64,000 nt of DNA from Leptospira meyeri (GCF_004368965.1 NZ_SORO01000001.1:248001-312000), one strand, 5' to 3'. Numbered from the stretch's first letter, positions 52,790 through 62,564 are shown. Made by a program: numbers and translations. The notes: generated by a model not told the origin, from the sequence alone.

Positions 52790-54868
52790 TTAAGAAGCTT
52801 TTTTTAGCTTCATTAGGTAATTATCAGATTTTTTTAAATTAATTATTCTATTTATCATTGGATTTCTTTTTATTTTTTTCTTAGATGCTAAATTTTTGTA
52901 ATATTTATCTTGGTCAGCAATTTCATTGTAAATATTATTAAATATCTTTTCTGTTAATTCCCAATTATCATGTTCTTGTTTTATTATATTAAAATTTTTG
53001 AGGCAGTTTAATTGTTTATAAATTACTCGTCGAAAATCTTTGATTTCAGAAAAATGAAGGTAAATCTCTGATGTGGTTATCTTGAAGTTGGTGCGGATTA
53101 ATTCTATTATTTGAAATCCTCGTTCACCGATTTTTGGTAGGAATGCAAGATTTTGATAGGCATCCTGAGGCACGAATCTTGGGTAATCAAGTAGGGGTAT
53201 GTTGCTAACATTTGATATATCCTTTAGTAGTATAAAAGTTGGATAACTTTTTTTCCCTTCAGAATCCATTTCCCAAACAATTTTTTCAAAAAAACATGAT
53301 GATTCGAGTTCTATGAGGTATTTCTTTATTGTACTTTTTGAAATTCGACCATTGGAGATTAATGACACGAATTTTAGTGGTGTGCGAATTTCAAAACTAT
53401 TAGTAATTGAAGCTATTTGATAAAATGTATCTATCGCTAATCTTAATTTTTCGGAATTACTTTTTGAAAGAGCATAGAAATTTATTTGCCGTAATTTACA
53501 TATACACTGTAATATTTTAATCCATATCTTATCTGGATTATTGAGATATTCTGGATGTCTTTTTAGTGTTTGGGCTATTTCTAATGCTTGTTCCAAAAAT
53601 CCAGATTCAGTTTTTGCTTTAGATTTTTCTGGAAATAATTTTAATACTAAATAGCAAATGAAGGCAGGGTCAAAGTGCCGTAGAACCAAATGAGTTATAA
53701 ATGCCATTTCGTTCTCCGATCTCTGGCCCTTTCTTGCTTTCTGTACATTCTCTATTAATTTATTGGGGAATAATGGCAAAATTTCTTTATCAGTATATGA
53801 TTTTGAAATGTTTTGTTTATTAAGAATGTTGTATATGTATTCTGTTTTTATAGAAGAGCATAGGGTTTCTTTAATTTTTTGTTCTTTCAAAATCTGGAAA
53901 CTATTTTCAATTTTTATTAGAGTTTTTCTAATTTCTTCTTCGGCTCCAATGTTACTGGCTTTCGTTTCATTTAATAGATCATTCATTTTTTTGTATTGTG
54001 ATTGAGTGCTTTCCAGGTCGAAGTCTTCAACATCCCCTGATAGTGATGCCTTTTCTAAAGAAATTGTTTCAAATAAAATTTTCTTTGTTTTTAAATCCAA
54101 AAATGATAAGAAGTGATTTCCGTAGATGGGTTTATTCTTTCCGTTTGGTCGCTTTATTTTTTTTCCATTGAGTGAGGCTTGAGGTTTGAAAATATATGTG
54201 AGTAATGGTTCAAACGTGTCATCAATACTTATTATATCATTATCTTTCTTAGTTTTATATGATCGGTTTTTGCATTCTCCTTTTTTAAGCATATTTTTCA
54301 ATTCGATATTTGGAGCATTGACTACACCCGATGAGATATAATCGATTTTAATCTTGTTAAAATCTTTTCCAAAAATCCTGAAGCATTCTTTTGATTTTTC
54401 ACTGTCAAGAAATTCAGACATTCTAATTGATCCAATAATTCGGGTCGTAATAGCTTTCGATTTTCTTCTGAGATAGAAATGGTATCCACCCGATGGTGTA
54501 CTTACACTGAAAGTTTTTTGTAATACTTCATTCCAGAAAATATTCCATTTTAAGTTAAACTCAGAGTTGTTAGAGCATAAGTAATTAATTTTTTTGATTG
54601 TTTCCTTTAGATCATCAAAATCTATTACAATAAGATCTGAGTAATTCGGGTTAATATATATACTCCAATTAAAATCTTCGATTTTAGAGTATTTGTAGTT
54701 CTTTAATAGTATTTTTTTAATTAATTCAGTATTCTTTTTATTTGAGTTATTTACTAAATCAATATGGTCATCATATGACACACACTGGTAGAATTCTTTT
54801 CCTTTAAAATCCTTCGCAACAGGTACTAGTATTACTTCATTTTCATTTATTTTATTCGTTTTTAACAT
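52790..54868 (-). CDS. PrimPol-type primase-polymerase replication protein
   Basis: A 692-residue protein. Its N-terminal ~190 residues fit the archaeo-eukaryotic primase / bifunctional primase-polymerase fold: LIVIDFDDLKE (Asp83, Asp85), STPSGGYHFYL (His130) and KIDYISSGVVNAP (Asp176). The remainder is helical with winged-helix-like segments (NGRISKSTIKKYLIELESSCF). No helicase Walker motif is visible, so a separate helicase would be needed. It is typical of replication proteins of plasmids, phages and integrative elements. A large palindrome precedes its start. Confidence 0.8.
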   Translation of the reverse strand: MLKTNKINENEVILVPVAKDFKGKEFYQCVSYDDHIDLVNNSNKKNTELIKKILLKNYKYSKIEDFNWSIYINPNYSDLIVIDFDDLKETIKKINYLCSNNSEFNLKWNIFWNEVLQKTFSVSTPSGGYHFYLRRKSKAITTRIIGSIRMSEFLDSEKSKECFRIFGKDFNKIKIDYISSGVVNAPNIELKNMLKKGECKNRSYKTKKDNDIISIDDTFEPLLTYIFKPQASLNGKKIKRPNGKNKPIYGNHFLSFLDLKTKKILFETISLEKASLSGDVEDFDLESTQSQYKKMNDLLNETKASNIGAEEEIRKTLIKIENSFQILKEQKIKETLCSSIKTEYIYNILNKQNISKSYTDKEILPLFPNKLIENVQKARKGQRSENEMAFITHLVLRHFDPAFICYLVLKLFPEKSKAKTESGFLEQALEIAQTLKRHPEYLNNPDKIWIKILQCICKLRQINFYALSKSNSEKLRLAIDTFYQIASITNSFEIRTPLKFVSLISNGRISKSTIKKYLIELESSCFFEKIVWEMDSEGKKSYPTFILLKDISNVSNIPLLDYPRFVPQDAYQNLAFLPKIGERGFQIIELIRTNFKITTSEIYLHFSEIKDFRRVIYKQLNCLKNFNIIKQEHDNWELTEKIFNNIYNEIADQDKYYKNLASKKKIKRNPMINRIINLKKSDNYLMKLKKAS

Positions 54869-54898
54869 TGCTATATTTCCTATGAGAAATGCTGTTTT

Positions 54899-54944
54899 AG
54901 GTGTATTTATTTTCTAATATATATTAAAGTAAATATATACACCT
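54899..54944. promoter_or_regulatory. Palindromic operator upstream of the PrimPol gene
   Basis: AGGTGTATTTATTT (54899-54912) and AAATATATACACCT (54931-54944) are inverted repeats with one mismatch in 14, separated by 18 nt. The site lies 30 nt before the minus-strand start at 54868. It is likely bound by the nearby Xre protein, or has an origin function. Confidence 0.55.
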
Positions 54945-55032
54945 CAGCAGGCATGCAGACTTACTCTAAAAGCATTTAATCTCTCTATATATAAAACAAA
55001 TATCTTTGATGTTTTTCTTATTTTTAAATTAG

Positions 55033-55059
55033 CTTCCGAAATATTATTGAAATCGGAAG
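55033..55059. promoter_or_regulatory. Inverted repeat upstream of xre
   Basis: CTTCCGA (55033-55039) and TCGGAAG (55053-55059) form a perfect 7-bp inverted repeat with a 13-nt AT-rich spacer, ~58 nt before ATG 55117. It could be an operator or a hairpin. Confidence 0.4.
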
Positions 55060-55116
55060 TTAAAAATTTTAATCTTTCTCTGTAATTCTAATTTAAATGA
55101 AAAAACTAAGGCTAAT

Positions 55117-55344
55117 ATGTCTCTCGTTTTGATAAGAAAAAAACTGATTCAAGTGATTAATGAGGAAGTTAAGAAAAGGAAACTATCCATTAGAAGAATG
55201 GCGGAAATGTCAGATTTATCATATTCCCAAATTCAAAAAATTTTGGCAGATGATAATCCGAATGTTTCTTTAGATTCTCTTTTAACGCTATGTGATGCCT
55301 TAAAACTTTCCTATGAATTGGATTTAAAAAATAATAGGAATTGA
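55117..55344 (+). CDS. Xre-family helix-turn-helix regulator of the integration module
   Basis: A 75-residue HTH_XRE protein. The segment KRKLSIRRMAEMSDLSYSQIQKILADDNPNVSLDSL fits the family, with a short C-terminal end (LCDALKLSYEL). It lies divergent from PrimPol and directly before the recombinase gene, the usual place for the element's own regulator. AAGG precedes the ATG. Confidence 0.85.
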   Translation: MSLVLIRKKLIQVINEEVKKRKLSIRRMAEMSDLSYSQIQKILADDNPNVSLDSLLTLCDALKLSYELDLKNNRN

Positions 55345-55354
55345 TATAAAGTTT

Positions 55355-55376
55355 GGTGATTATTATTATAATCACC
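55355..55376. promoter_or_regulatory. Perfect hairpin between xre and recombinase
   Basis: GGTGATTAT-TATT-ATAATCACC, a 9-bp perfect stem with a 4-nt loop. It ends 8 nt before the AGGAGGTG ribosome binding site of the recombinase. No T-run follows, so it is more likely an operator or translation-control hairpin than a terminator. Confidence 0.5.
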
Positions 55377-55397
55377 TGATCTCCAGGAGGTGGTAAC

Positions 55398-56063
55398 TTG
55401 GGATATGCTCAAATTCTTGAATTTCCTTCCAATCGGATTAAAAAAACCTCTTTAAAACCTCACAGAATCGATTCTGAGGCTTTTTTAGGACAAATGGTAG
55501 GTAAAGGGTTAACTGATGTTTCAATGCGTGAATTAGCCTATAAGTTTGAAAATCCAAAGTCTGAAAGGGAATTTAGAAATAAGGTTATTTTTCTTTTAGC
55601 TTCAACTACGGGTCTACGAGCGAAAGAGCTTGTTTCTCTTCGGTATTCTGGTCTAATTCAATCTCCTGAAGGAGATTTACTAATAAAGTATGTAATGAAG
55701 GGAGGTAAAACTGGATTTTCTGTCCTTAGTCAAAATATTCTTGAAGAAGTAAGAAAATATCATGCATTTATCGGTGAAAAAACTGATTTATTTATTCTTT
55801 CAATGCCTTTGAAGAATGGAAAAGCTCGATCTCAACTTAGTACTAGGGGCCTCCAATTAATTATTAACGACTGGGGTGTAAATACAGCTTCTGGTAAGAA
55901 AATACATCCACATGCATTAAGGCATACTGTTGCTCAGAAGACCTTTGATATATTTGGATCGATAGCTACCCAAAAAATACTTGGGCATAGTTCAGCCAAT
56001 ACGACTTCTAATTATTACACTAGGCCATACTTTAATGCTGGTTCAGTTTTAAGTTGGACTTAG
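55398..56063 (+). CDS. Tyrosine recombinase (short)
   Basis: 221 residues. The catalytic set is complete: Arg74 (STTGLRAKEL), Lys104 (MKGGKTG), His172/Arg175 (HPHALRHT), His197 (ILGHSSANTT) and Tyr206/207 (SNYYTRP). The N-terminal arm/SAM-like domain is much shorter than in XerC/D (~300 residues). The start is TTG with a perfect AGGAGGTG seven bases upstream. It could be the integrase of the island or a plasmid/resolution recombinase; no att site is apparent beside it. Confidence 0.88.
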   Translation: MGYAQILEFPSNRIKKTSLKPHRIDSEAFLGQMVGKGLTDVSMRELAYKFENPKSEREFRNKVIFLLASTTGLRAKELVSLRYSGLIQSPEGDLLIKYVMKGGKTGFSVLSQNILEEVRKYHAFIGEKTDLFILSMPLKNGKARSQLSTRGLQLIINDWGVNTASGKKIHPHALRHTVAQKTFDIFGSIATQKILGHSSANTTSNYYTRPYFNAGSVLSWT

Positions 56064-56205
56064 AAATTAGTTCACATTTTTTCAATACACAGTTTAGTTT
56101 TTTCAAATTACCTTTGGTTTTCCTTTCTACTATTTAAATCCTTATTAATTTAGTAGTATTATAAATATTTAATTGACAATGCCTTACTAAGGATATAGTA
56201 GCGGC

Positions 56206-56832
56206 ATGTATGAAGACAAAAGAATTAGTTTTCAAAATCTCAAAGCCTGGATAGCGATTGGCGATACCCATTCTAATCTCAATGAATTAAGCAAGCTCTT
56301 AGTTAAAATTCAGAGAATAGGGCTGGGTAGTTATAAATTGATATTTTTAGGAGATTATTTTCATACGAATCCTGATTTTGGAATCTTTCTCAAGTTTCTA
56401 AAAAATATAGAATTCAATTTTGAATTGGTAATCGGTAATCATGATTTGGAGTTCTTTCGTTCTTATTCGATAATAAAAAATGATTCGATAAAAAAGGCGA
56501 TTTTCTTTCGTTACTTCAGTCTTGATATAGATCTTTTTAATTGGTTTTCTACTAAATTAGTAAGTTCAATTGATACTGATTCTGCCTTCTTCAGTCATTC
56601 GGGAATTAGTGATTCTAAAAATATAGAAGATCAGAGCTTATATGATTTGACGATGTCTGCCTTTAGAGAAGATCTAAATCATATGACCAACAAATTAATC
56701 GTTCAAGGACATATACAGATGACTGAGGTTACTAGCTTTGGAAATCATTGGTTTATTGATACTGGATGGGGGTATGGTGGGAGATTATCTTCACTTATAT
56801 ATCCATCTCTGGAAATAATAAGTTCGAACTAA
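56206..56832 (+). CDS. Calcineurin-like metallophosphoesterase
   Basis: A 208-residue protein. The metal motifs are IAIGDTHSN (Asp20, His22), LIFLGDYFHT, VIGNHDLEFF, AFFSHSGIS and IVQGHIQM, the order of PPP-type phosphatases such as PrpA/ApaH. A promoter TTGACA (56173) - 15 nt - TATAGT (56194-56199) lies so close to ATG 56206 that the mRNA could be almost leaderless. Substrate unknown. The next gene follows after 10 nt. Confidence 0.85.
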   Translation: MYEDKRISFQNLKAWIAIGDTHSNLNELSKLLVKIQRIGLGSYKLIFLGDYFHTNPDFGIFLKFLKNIEFNFELVIGNHDLEFFRSYSIIKNDSIKKAIFFRYFSLDIDLFNWFSTKLVSSIDTDSAFFSHSGISDSKNIEDQSLYDLTMSAFREDLNHMTNKLIVQGHIQMTEVTSFGNHWFIDTGWGYGGRLSSLIYPSLEIISSN

Positions 56833-56842
56833 GACGGTATTT

Positions 56843-57244
56843 ATGTATAAATTAAGATATAAATCTAAGCATATTGATGCGCTTGTGAGGTATATTGAGC
56901 CTAAGTCATCAAGAAATCCTAAAGAAGTTTTTCCAAAACTCGATGCGTCCATATACTTCAAAGTAACTTATCCTTACCTAAGTGATCAGTTACTTATAAA
57001 TTACAAAGATATCCTTCATGTCGAAATCAACCCATTGCAAAATCAAGTTTATTTTGCATCCTCTATGCATGTATTGTTGCCTACACAATACGGAGGTGCG
57101 TATTTTTCAAAATTTATCCATTCGACTGACATTGACACAATAAACAAAAATATGAGAAATTATTTTATTCTGCTTACCAGGCTCACTGAATTCATAGATG
57201 AAGCCTTCGATGAATTATATTCTAGTTCAATAAATTTAGAATAG
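56843..57244 (+). CDS. Hypothetical protein
   Basis: 133 residues, soluble, with no signal or membrane segment. It has aromatic-rich strands (ASIYFKVTYPYLSDQLLINY) and a helical acidic end (TRLTEFIDEAFDELY). No family recognised. Probably co-transcribed with the phosphatase; its end overlaps the convergent gene by 9 nt. Confidence 0.6.
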   Translation: MYKLRYKSKHIDALVRYIEPKSSRNPKEVFPKLDASIYFKVTYPYLSDQLLINYKDILHVEINPLQNQVYFASSMHVLLPTQYGGAYFSKFIHSTDIDTINKNMRNYFILLTRLTEFIDEAFDELYSSSINLE

Positions 57245-57805
57245 TTTTTCTTCCAAATATATTAAGTATTCTTCTCTCAGAGTATATGTTATTTTAACAT
57301 TAATTATTTTTTCAAAAAAATCCGTTTCGAGTTTCCAGATTTCAGCTTGAAATTCTTTCATATTTGACTTTATTAATTTAATTCTCCTTTGATAATCATT
57401 AGGAGTGTATTTTTTCGATTTGATTTTTGCGTTTTCCGTATTGAGCTGATTTTCGCATTCATATATTAATTCTTTGATACTAGTAATTTCTCTCCGTAGT
57501 TTAGGAAATTCGTCAGAAATAATCTTTGATTTGTTTTCAAGTAAGTATAGGTCTTTGTAAAGTTCGATTAGTAGCGATTTGGCATATTCTATACCCTCAT
57601 TGTCCAAATAAGAAAAATCTGGATTCGAAAAATATGGTTTATGGAGGCCTGCTGTGAAGTTTTTAAATGGAAATAAGATTCGAACTGCAAGGTCTCTTTT
57701 AGTTCGGATGTAAATTTTACCGATTATTCGATTTCCTTTAAAGAAAACTTCTACTTTATTAGACGTCGGGTCGGAGTTTAAATTGGGTTTTCGAATAGTA
57801 TTCAT
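57236..57805 (-). CDS. Coiled-coil hypothetical protein
   Basis: About 189 residues from ATG 57805, chosen because AAGGAGG lies just upstream; a longer frame to 57865 exists. An N-terminal beta-rich part (KVEVFFKGNRIIGKIYIRTK) is followed by a long predicted coiled coil (KLRREITSIKELIYECENQL ... IKSNMKEFQAEIWKLE). Unknown function. The 57866-57954 gap shows nothing. Confidence 0.6.
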   Translation of the reverse strand: MNTIRKPNLNSDPTSNKVEVFFKGNRIIGKIYIRTKRDLAVRILFPFKNFTAGLHKPYFSNPDFSYLDNEGIEYAKSLLIELYKDLYLLENKSKIISDEFPKLRREITSIKELIYECENQLNTENAKIKSKKYTPNDYQRRIKLIKSNMKEFQAEIWKLETDFFEKIINVKITYTLREEYLIYLEEKLF

Positions 57806-57954
57806 TAACGCCTCCTTTTTAGCAGTTTTTTTAACGACGTCTGCAAGTAGGGGGTTAAGTCCCATAAATCACGTCAAAGGTAAAATAACATTTTGAATAA
57901 GTATGTCAAGTAATGTTAGTTATAGTATTGCTAGAAATTTCTAAAATCAAATTT

Positions 57955-58686
57955 TTAATATTCCCAATCCACATGAGCAGTCGGTAACTGATTCAGCCTT
58001 TTTCTAATTTCCTTCCAATTTGGTAAATAATGGGATAAAATTGATTTAAATTTAGTGCTATGTGTTTTTTCAAACGCATGGGTTAGTTCATGGTAGATGA
58101 TATATTCTATGCAATCTATTGGTTTTTTTGCTAGTTCTGTATTTAACCAGACTTTCTTCTTCCCAGGTATATATGAACCCCATCTCGTTTTCATTTTACG
58201 AATTCCAAGTTCTATTTCTGTTAATCCCATCTTCTTTTGGGCATTTATCATTAGTTTAGCTGTTTTTTGTTGTAGTTCTAATTTATACCATTCATCAATA
58301 AGCTTTTTGATTTTAGGTTTAGAAGTATTTTTCGGTATAGAAAGAACGATAGTGGAAGTCTTTACATGGATAAAAGGTTTTGCCTTGGATTCTACAACTT
58401 TGAGTAAATACCGTTTTCCGAATAGGTAATGTGATTCCTTGTCTAGGTATTCACGCTTCGGTTCTCTATCTTGCTTAATTAGTTTTTCCCTTTGCTTTTT
58501 AATCCAACTTAGTTTGGAAATTGTATAAACTCTAATGATATCCTTACGCATCCGAATTGGGGCAGAAATCACTACCTCTCCGTTAGGTGGGTAAACGGAA
58601 AGGTGTATATTCTTGATATCCTTGAAAGTAACGGATATCTCAATGTTTTGAAGGGTAAATTTATCTGTATTCTTGTTGTTCGGCAA
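57955..58686 (-). CDS. YgjP/DUF45-type M48-like metallopeptidase
   Basis: A 243-residue protein. The zinc motif is YIIYHELTHAFEKTHS (HExxH plus a further His), preceded by the family block MKTRWGSYIPGKKKVWLNTELA, and ends near YLPNWKEIRKRLN. This is the YgjP-like DUF45 family, genes of which often lie next to type I restriction hsdR. It overlaps the hsdR 3' end by 26 nt, so the two are surely co-expressed. The role in the system is not known. Confidence 0.88.
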   Translation of the reverse strand: MPNNKNTDKFTLQNIEISVTFKDIKNIHLSVYPPNGEVVISAPIRMRKDIIRVYTISKLSWIKKQREKLIKQDREPKREYLDKESHYLFGKRYLLKVVESKAKPFIHVKTSTIVLSIPKNTSKPKIKKLIDEWYKLELQQKTAKLMINAQKKMGLTEIELGIRKMKTRWGSYIPGKKKVWLNTELAKKPIDCIEYIIYHELTHAFEKTHSTKFKSILSHYLPNWKEIRKRLNQLPTAHVDWEY

Positions 58687-61600
58687 TGATTTTAAAGATT
58701 CTCTCTACTTCTTCAAGGTTCTTGTCCATTAAATCATAAATCGTCTTTTTTAAAACATTTTCTTTGGTTGGGTTACCATGCCAATCATCAGGTCGATTAA
58801 AATTGATTGCTTCATGAAGTTTTAGGGCAAGTTCTAAGTTTTGATTGAGATTGTTATAGAGAGCAAATTGACCAGGTGTTTTGAGTTGGGAAGGGGCATC
58901 CGATTGATTGCCTTTGGTTACTTTTTTTGCAAGTTCCATTACTCTCTTAAGGTAATTTTCATATGAAGTGGCTCCTTTTTTTCGTTCCATAATGATTTCT
59001 TGGAGAAGTTCACTCATTTTATTATAGAAGGCTGGGTCGAGTAGGTGGTCACGGATGATTTTTGATCGGATGTTGTTTTCGATTGTTTCGGCTGAAGCTT
59101 CCCGATTTCTCGGAGAGTTGGCACTTTCGTCTTTTAAATTACTCAGGTTCTCAACGAGTTCTAAAAGTGGAAGGTTTTCAAATAATGAAATGATTTTAGA
59201 TTCATCAGCTTGTATGTAATGGTCTATCAAATGTCTCATGTCCGCTTCATAAGATTTTAAATCGATTACATCACCAGAGGCGATTTTGATTTCTTGGCGA
59301 AGTTTCACATAAAACTCAAATTTAGACTTGTAATAGTTTTCTTCTTTTTTGGTGAAACCAGCTTCTTTAAATTCATTTGCAATATTGGCAAAAGAACGAA
59401 CGAAGGTTGCCGTGAGCTTATAAAGATTAATCCGTAAAAATTCAGTTTCCTCTAAATCCTCAGGTTTTTCTGTATTCCCACAAAAGTAACGTCTATAGGC
59501 TAAACTATCCTTCGGAGGTTCCACTGCCTCACAAAGAGTTTCTATCGCTTCTAGGTGCTCTTCTAGCTTTTCTCTGGCAGTTTTAAGTCGATCTTTAACT
59601 GTTATGTTTCCATCTATATGACTGGATTGTGTTTCATTGTTTGAAAGTTCCGATGTATAGACTTCAATTGCATTTTCTACTCTTTTAAACAAATCTTTAT
59701 AATCGACTATATATCCGAAGGGTTTCGTTTCCCCATTCAAACGGTTGACTCGGCAGATGGCTTGGAACAAACCATGATCTTGCATATTTTTATCAATATA
59801 GAGAACTGAGCAAGCTGGTGCATCGAAGCCAGTTAAAAGTTTATCTACAACGATGATGAGCTTCATCAACGCAGGTGTTTCAATAAATGCTTTCTTTACA
59901 TCCTCTTCGAATCGATCAGTATCTTTGTCTCCAAGCATTGTTTGATAAGTATTGTAAACGAATTCCTTTTCAGTATCGGTTCCTTCTCCAATATCCTCAG
60001 TTCGAATGTCTCCTTTCTTTGGTGCATAAGATGTGATGACCGCACATCTACCTCGAAGATTCGTATCTTGAAAAAGTTTATAGTATTTGCAAGCTTCATA
60101 GATACTTCCTGCCACTAACATGGCATTGCCGTATTGACTGCTCAGGGCAGGTCGATTAGAAAAATCGAGTAATATGTCCGAGACGATTTTTTCCATTCTA
60201 GATTTGGAACTGAGAACCATTTGCATGGTTCCCCATTTTTTCTTCAGCTCTTTCTTTTGGTAATCATTCAGACCTTTAGTTTTGGCATTAAACCACTCAT
60301 CCACTTTTTCGGGACTGCTAAGTCGTTGGTCGATGTCTCGTGCTTCATACATCAAATCCAAAACTACTTCATCTCTAACTGCTTCATTGAAACGGTATTG
60401 GTGGATATATCTTCCGAATACTTCTTCGGATGTTTGTTTGTCTTTTCTGAGAAGAGGTGTTCCTGTAAATCCTATGAATGTTGCTCCTTTTAGGATTGCT
60501 TTCATCAATCTATGGAGTTTCCCTGATTGGGTTCTGTGAGCTTCATCGATGAAGAGAAAGATATCTCCTTGGGTTTGTGGAGGATTAGATATAATGCTTT
60601 CTAAGTAAGCATCAAAGTCTTCGGCATTATTTTTCCCAAACTTATGAATGAGAGAGCAAAGTAACCTAGGAGTTGAATTTGTGAGTTGGGAGATTAAATC
60701 TTTTCCACTTCGAGTTCGATAAATGGTTTCGCCTGATTGTTTGAAAACCCTTTCGATTTGAGTATCTAATTCATCACGGTCGGTGATGACGGCAACTCTT
60801 GCATTCGGATTGTTTTCTAAAATCCAACGAGCTAGGATCACCATTACGAGAGATTTCCCACTGCCTTGGGTATGCCAAATGATACCACTTTCCTTTCTTC
60901 GAACAAAATCCTGAGCAGATTTGATTCCAAAGAATTGGTGGTATCTAGGTAGTTTTTTGATTCCACCATCAAACAAAACAAAGTCGTATATAATTTCGAG
61001 AAATCGTTGTTTGTTGCAAAGTTTTAAGAGGTATTTGTCTAAAAGATTTCGGGAGTTGTCTTCGATGTCTTCTTTCCAGTTCAGAAAGAATTTTTCTCCA
61101 GTCCCAACTGTCCCATAGCGAAGACCTTCCGTATCATTTCCTGCAAAAACAAATTGAATGGTGGTAAAGAAGTCTTCGATTGCTTCCTTACTTTGGTTCC
61201 GAATGTTTTGGCGGATGCCTTCCGAAACCGATGTGGTTGCTTTTTTCAATTCAACGACTGCGAGGGCAATTCCATTCACGTATAAAACCAAATCAGGACG
61301 TTTTTCCGATTTTCCAAAGACAGTTAATTCTTCGGCAATTCCGAAGTGATTCTTGTCTGGGGAATTCCAATCGATTAGTGAAATCGTCTCTGAATTCTCG
61401 CTCGCAGACTCTTTCACAGAAATACCATAACGAAGTAGGGAATAGACTTCCTTATTGCGCTCGTAGAGAGATTTTCCGAATTGGTTATTCGTTTGTTGGA
61501 AAAGATCTAAGGTGCGGGCAATTTTTGATTCCGATACACCTTGTTTGGAGAGAAAATTGACAAGAAGGTTTGGAACAATATTTTTGTTCGACTGGTCTTT

Positions 61601-61690
61601 CCAGTTTCCCAGATAATCATAACTCAAATCATTTTGGAAGAGTTCTATGACTCGGCTTTGCGTTGCTCTCTCGATATCACCAATTTTCAT
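58661..61690 (-). CDS. hsdR: Type I restriction enzyme R subunit
   Basis: A 1009-residue HsdR. The N-terminal PD-(D/E)xK nuclease reads RPDLVLYVNGIALAVVELKK. The translocase motor has Walker A HTQGSGKSLVM, the DEAH box FIDEAHRTQSG, FTGTPLL (motif III) and CRVNRLNGETKPFGYIVDY (motif VI). Full length and intact. No hsdM or hsdS appears in the window on either side, so partner subunits are outside or lost. It is followed by the overlapping DUF45 peptidase gene. Confidence 0.95.
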   Translation of the reverse strand: MKIGDIERATQSRVIELFQNDLSYDYLGNWKDQSNKNIVPNLLVNFLSKQGVSESKIARTLDLFQQTNNQFGKSLYERNKEVYSLLRYGISVKESASENSETISLIDWNSPDKNHFGIAEELTVFGKSEKRPDLVLYVNGIALAVVELKKATTSVSEGIRQNIRNQSKEAIEDFFTTIQFVFAGNDTEGLRYGTVGTGEKFFLNWKEDIEDNSRNLLDKYLLKLCNKQRFLEIIYDFVLFDGGIKKLPRYHQFFGIKSAQDFVRRKESGIIWHTQGSGKSLVMVILARWILENNPNARVAVITDRDELDTQIERVFKQSGETIYRTRSGKDLISQLTNSTPRLLCSLIHKFGKNNAEDFDAYLESIISNPPQTQGDIFLFIDEAHRTQSGKLHRLMKAILKGATFIGFTGTPLLRKDKQTSEEVFGRYIHQYRFNEAVRDEVVLDLMYEARDIDQRLSSPEKVDEWFNAKTKGLNDYQKKELKKKWGTMQMVLSSKSRMEKIVSDILLDFSNRPALSSQYGNAMLVAGSIYEACKYYKLFQDTNLRGRCAVITSYAPKKGDIRTEDIGEGTDTEKEFVYNTYQTMLGDKDTDRFEEDVKKAFIETPALMKLIIVVDKLLTGFDAPACSVLYIDKNMQDHGLFQAICRVNRLNGETKPFGYIVDYKDLFKRVENAIEVYTSELSNNETQSSHIDGNITVKDRLKTAREKLEEHLEAIETLCEAVEPPKDSLAYRRYFCGNTEKPEDLEETEFLRINLYKLTATFVRSFANIANEFKEAGFTKKEENYYKSKFEFYVKLRQEIKIASGDVIDLKSYEADMRHLIDHYIQADESKIISLFENLPLLELVENLSNLKDESANSPRNREASAETIENNIRSKIIRDHLLDPAFYNKMSELLQEIIMERKKGATSYENYLKRVMELAKKVTKGNQSDAPSQLKTPGQFALYNNLNQNLELALKLHEAINFNRPDDWHGNPTKENVLKKTIYDLMDKNLEEVERIFKIIAEQQEYR

Positions 61691-61718
61691 AGGCTGTTAG
61701 ACTATGATCGGAATAATT

Positions 61719-61916
61719 TCAAATTTTCGTCAAATGCAAAATTCGGTTTCGCATAAATCCAGTTGTTTCCATTAGAATATTCAAAGAAAGAAAATCATCT
61801 GAGAGCCGTTTCGCTGTCGTTAGACTAATTTGTAGAGATCTCGCGACAAGACTTGAATTTAAATAGTTTCCATCTACTGTAATTGCTTTAAAAAGACTTC
61901 CGATTAGTCTATGTCT
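61719..61916 (-). pseudogene. Remnant of a Fic-like C-terminal winged helix
   Basis: The minus strand encodes about 64 residues ending at TGA 61719-61721. It contains RLIGSLFKAITVDGNYLNS, VARSLQISLTTAKRLSDDF and MRNRILHLTKI. The helix-turn-helix pattern and spacing resemble the C-terminal winged helix of Fic-family proteins, but there is no start codon with a ribosome binding site and no Fic core upstream. The remaining 61917-62072 holds broken short frames only. It may mark where other genes of the restriction locus were deleted. Confidence 0.4.
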
Positions 61917-62072
61917 TCATTTTCTGCGTTATACCATCCATCTGTTCAATCATACCATCGTTATTTCTTCGTATCTCGATGAAAGTGCTATGCCGATGGA
62001 GAAGAATTTGGCGGAGCCGATTAGAAGCTGTTAGTTGTTAATATGCGTCATATGAATTTCAGAAAGAAATTT

Positions 62073-62564
62073 CTATTTGTAGCTTACTATTTTAATAAGT
62101 TCGTTAAATTTACAGTTATTTCGTTGATGAAAATTCATTATTTCTAAAACCGACTCGTCTTTTAGGACAACTTTTTTATTTTTGCTGAAATTTTTAGAGA
62201 ATTCATTAAATTCGGTAACAATGTTTCTAAGTTCAGTTTGATAATTTATTAAATACGTCGGTTCTATATTGTATACTTCATTTAGAATAATCATGAGATC
62301 ATTTAATGTGATATTCATTGATTTCAGTAGCGATAAAATTTCTTTTGGTTTCAAACAGTTGGTTTCTAGATTAATTAAGAATGTTCTATAATTTTCTCTT
62401 ATTTGAATTATTTCGTTAATGAAATGTTCTTTTAAATATTTTTTATCATCAATTTTCTTTTGTAAGAAAAAAATTACAAAAATTGCTAATAAAAGATTAA
62501 AAATGATATCAGCTACAGCAATGTAATCTGAAGTCGTTAAGCAATTAAAAAGCAATAAGAGCAT
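62073..62564 (-). CDS. Membrane-anchored coiled-coil protein
   Basis: A 163-residue protein. One N-terminal membrane helix (YIAVADIIFNLLLAIFVIFFLQKK) precedes a helical, coiled-coil cytosolic domain. No recognised family. It ends the three-gene minus-strand unit with DUF4325 and STAS/HATPase genes (5-nt gap). Confidence 0.65.
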   Translation of the reverse strand: MLLLLFNCLTTSDYIAVADIIFNLLLAIFVIFFLQKKIDDKKYLKEHFINEIIQIRENYRTFLINLETNCLKPKEILSLLKSMNITLNDLMIILNEVYNIEPTYLINYQTELRNIVTEFNEFSKNFSKNKKVVLKDESVLEIMNFHQRNNCKFNELIKIVSYK

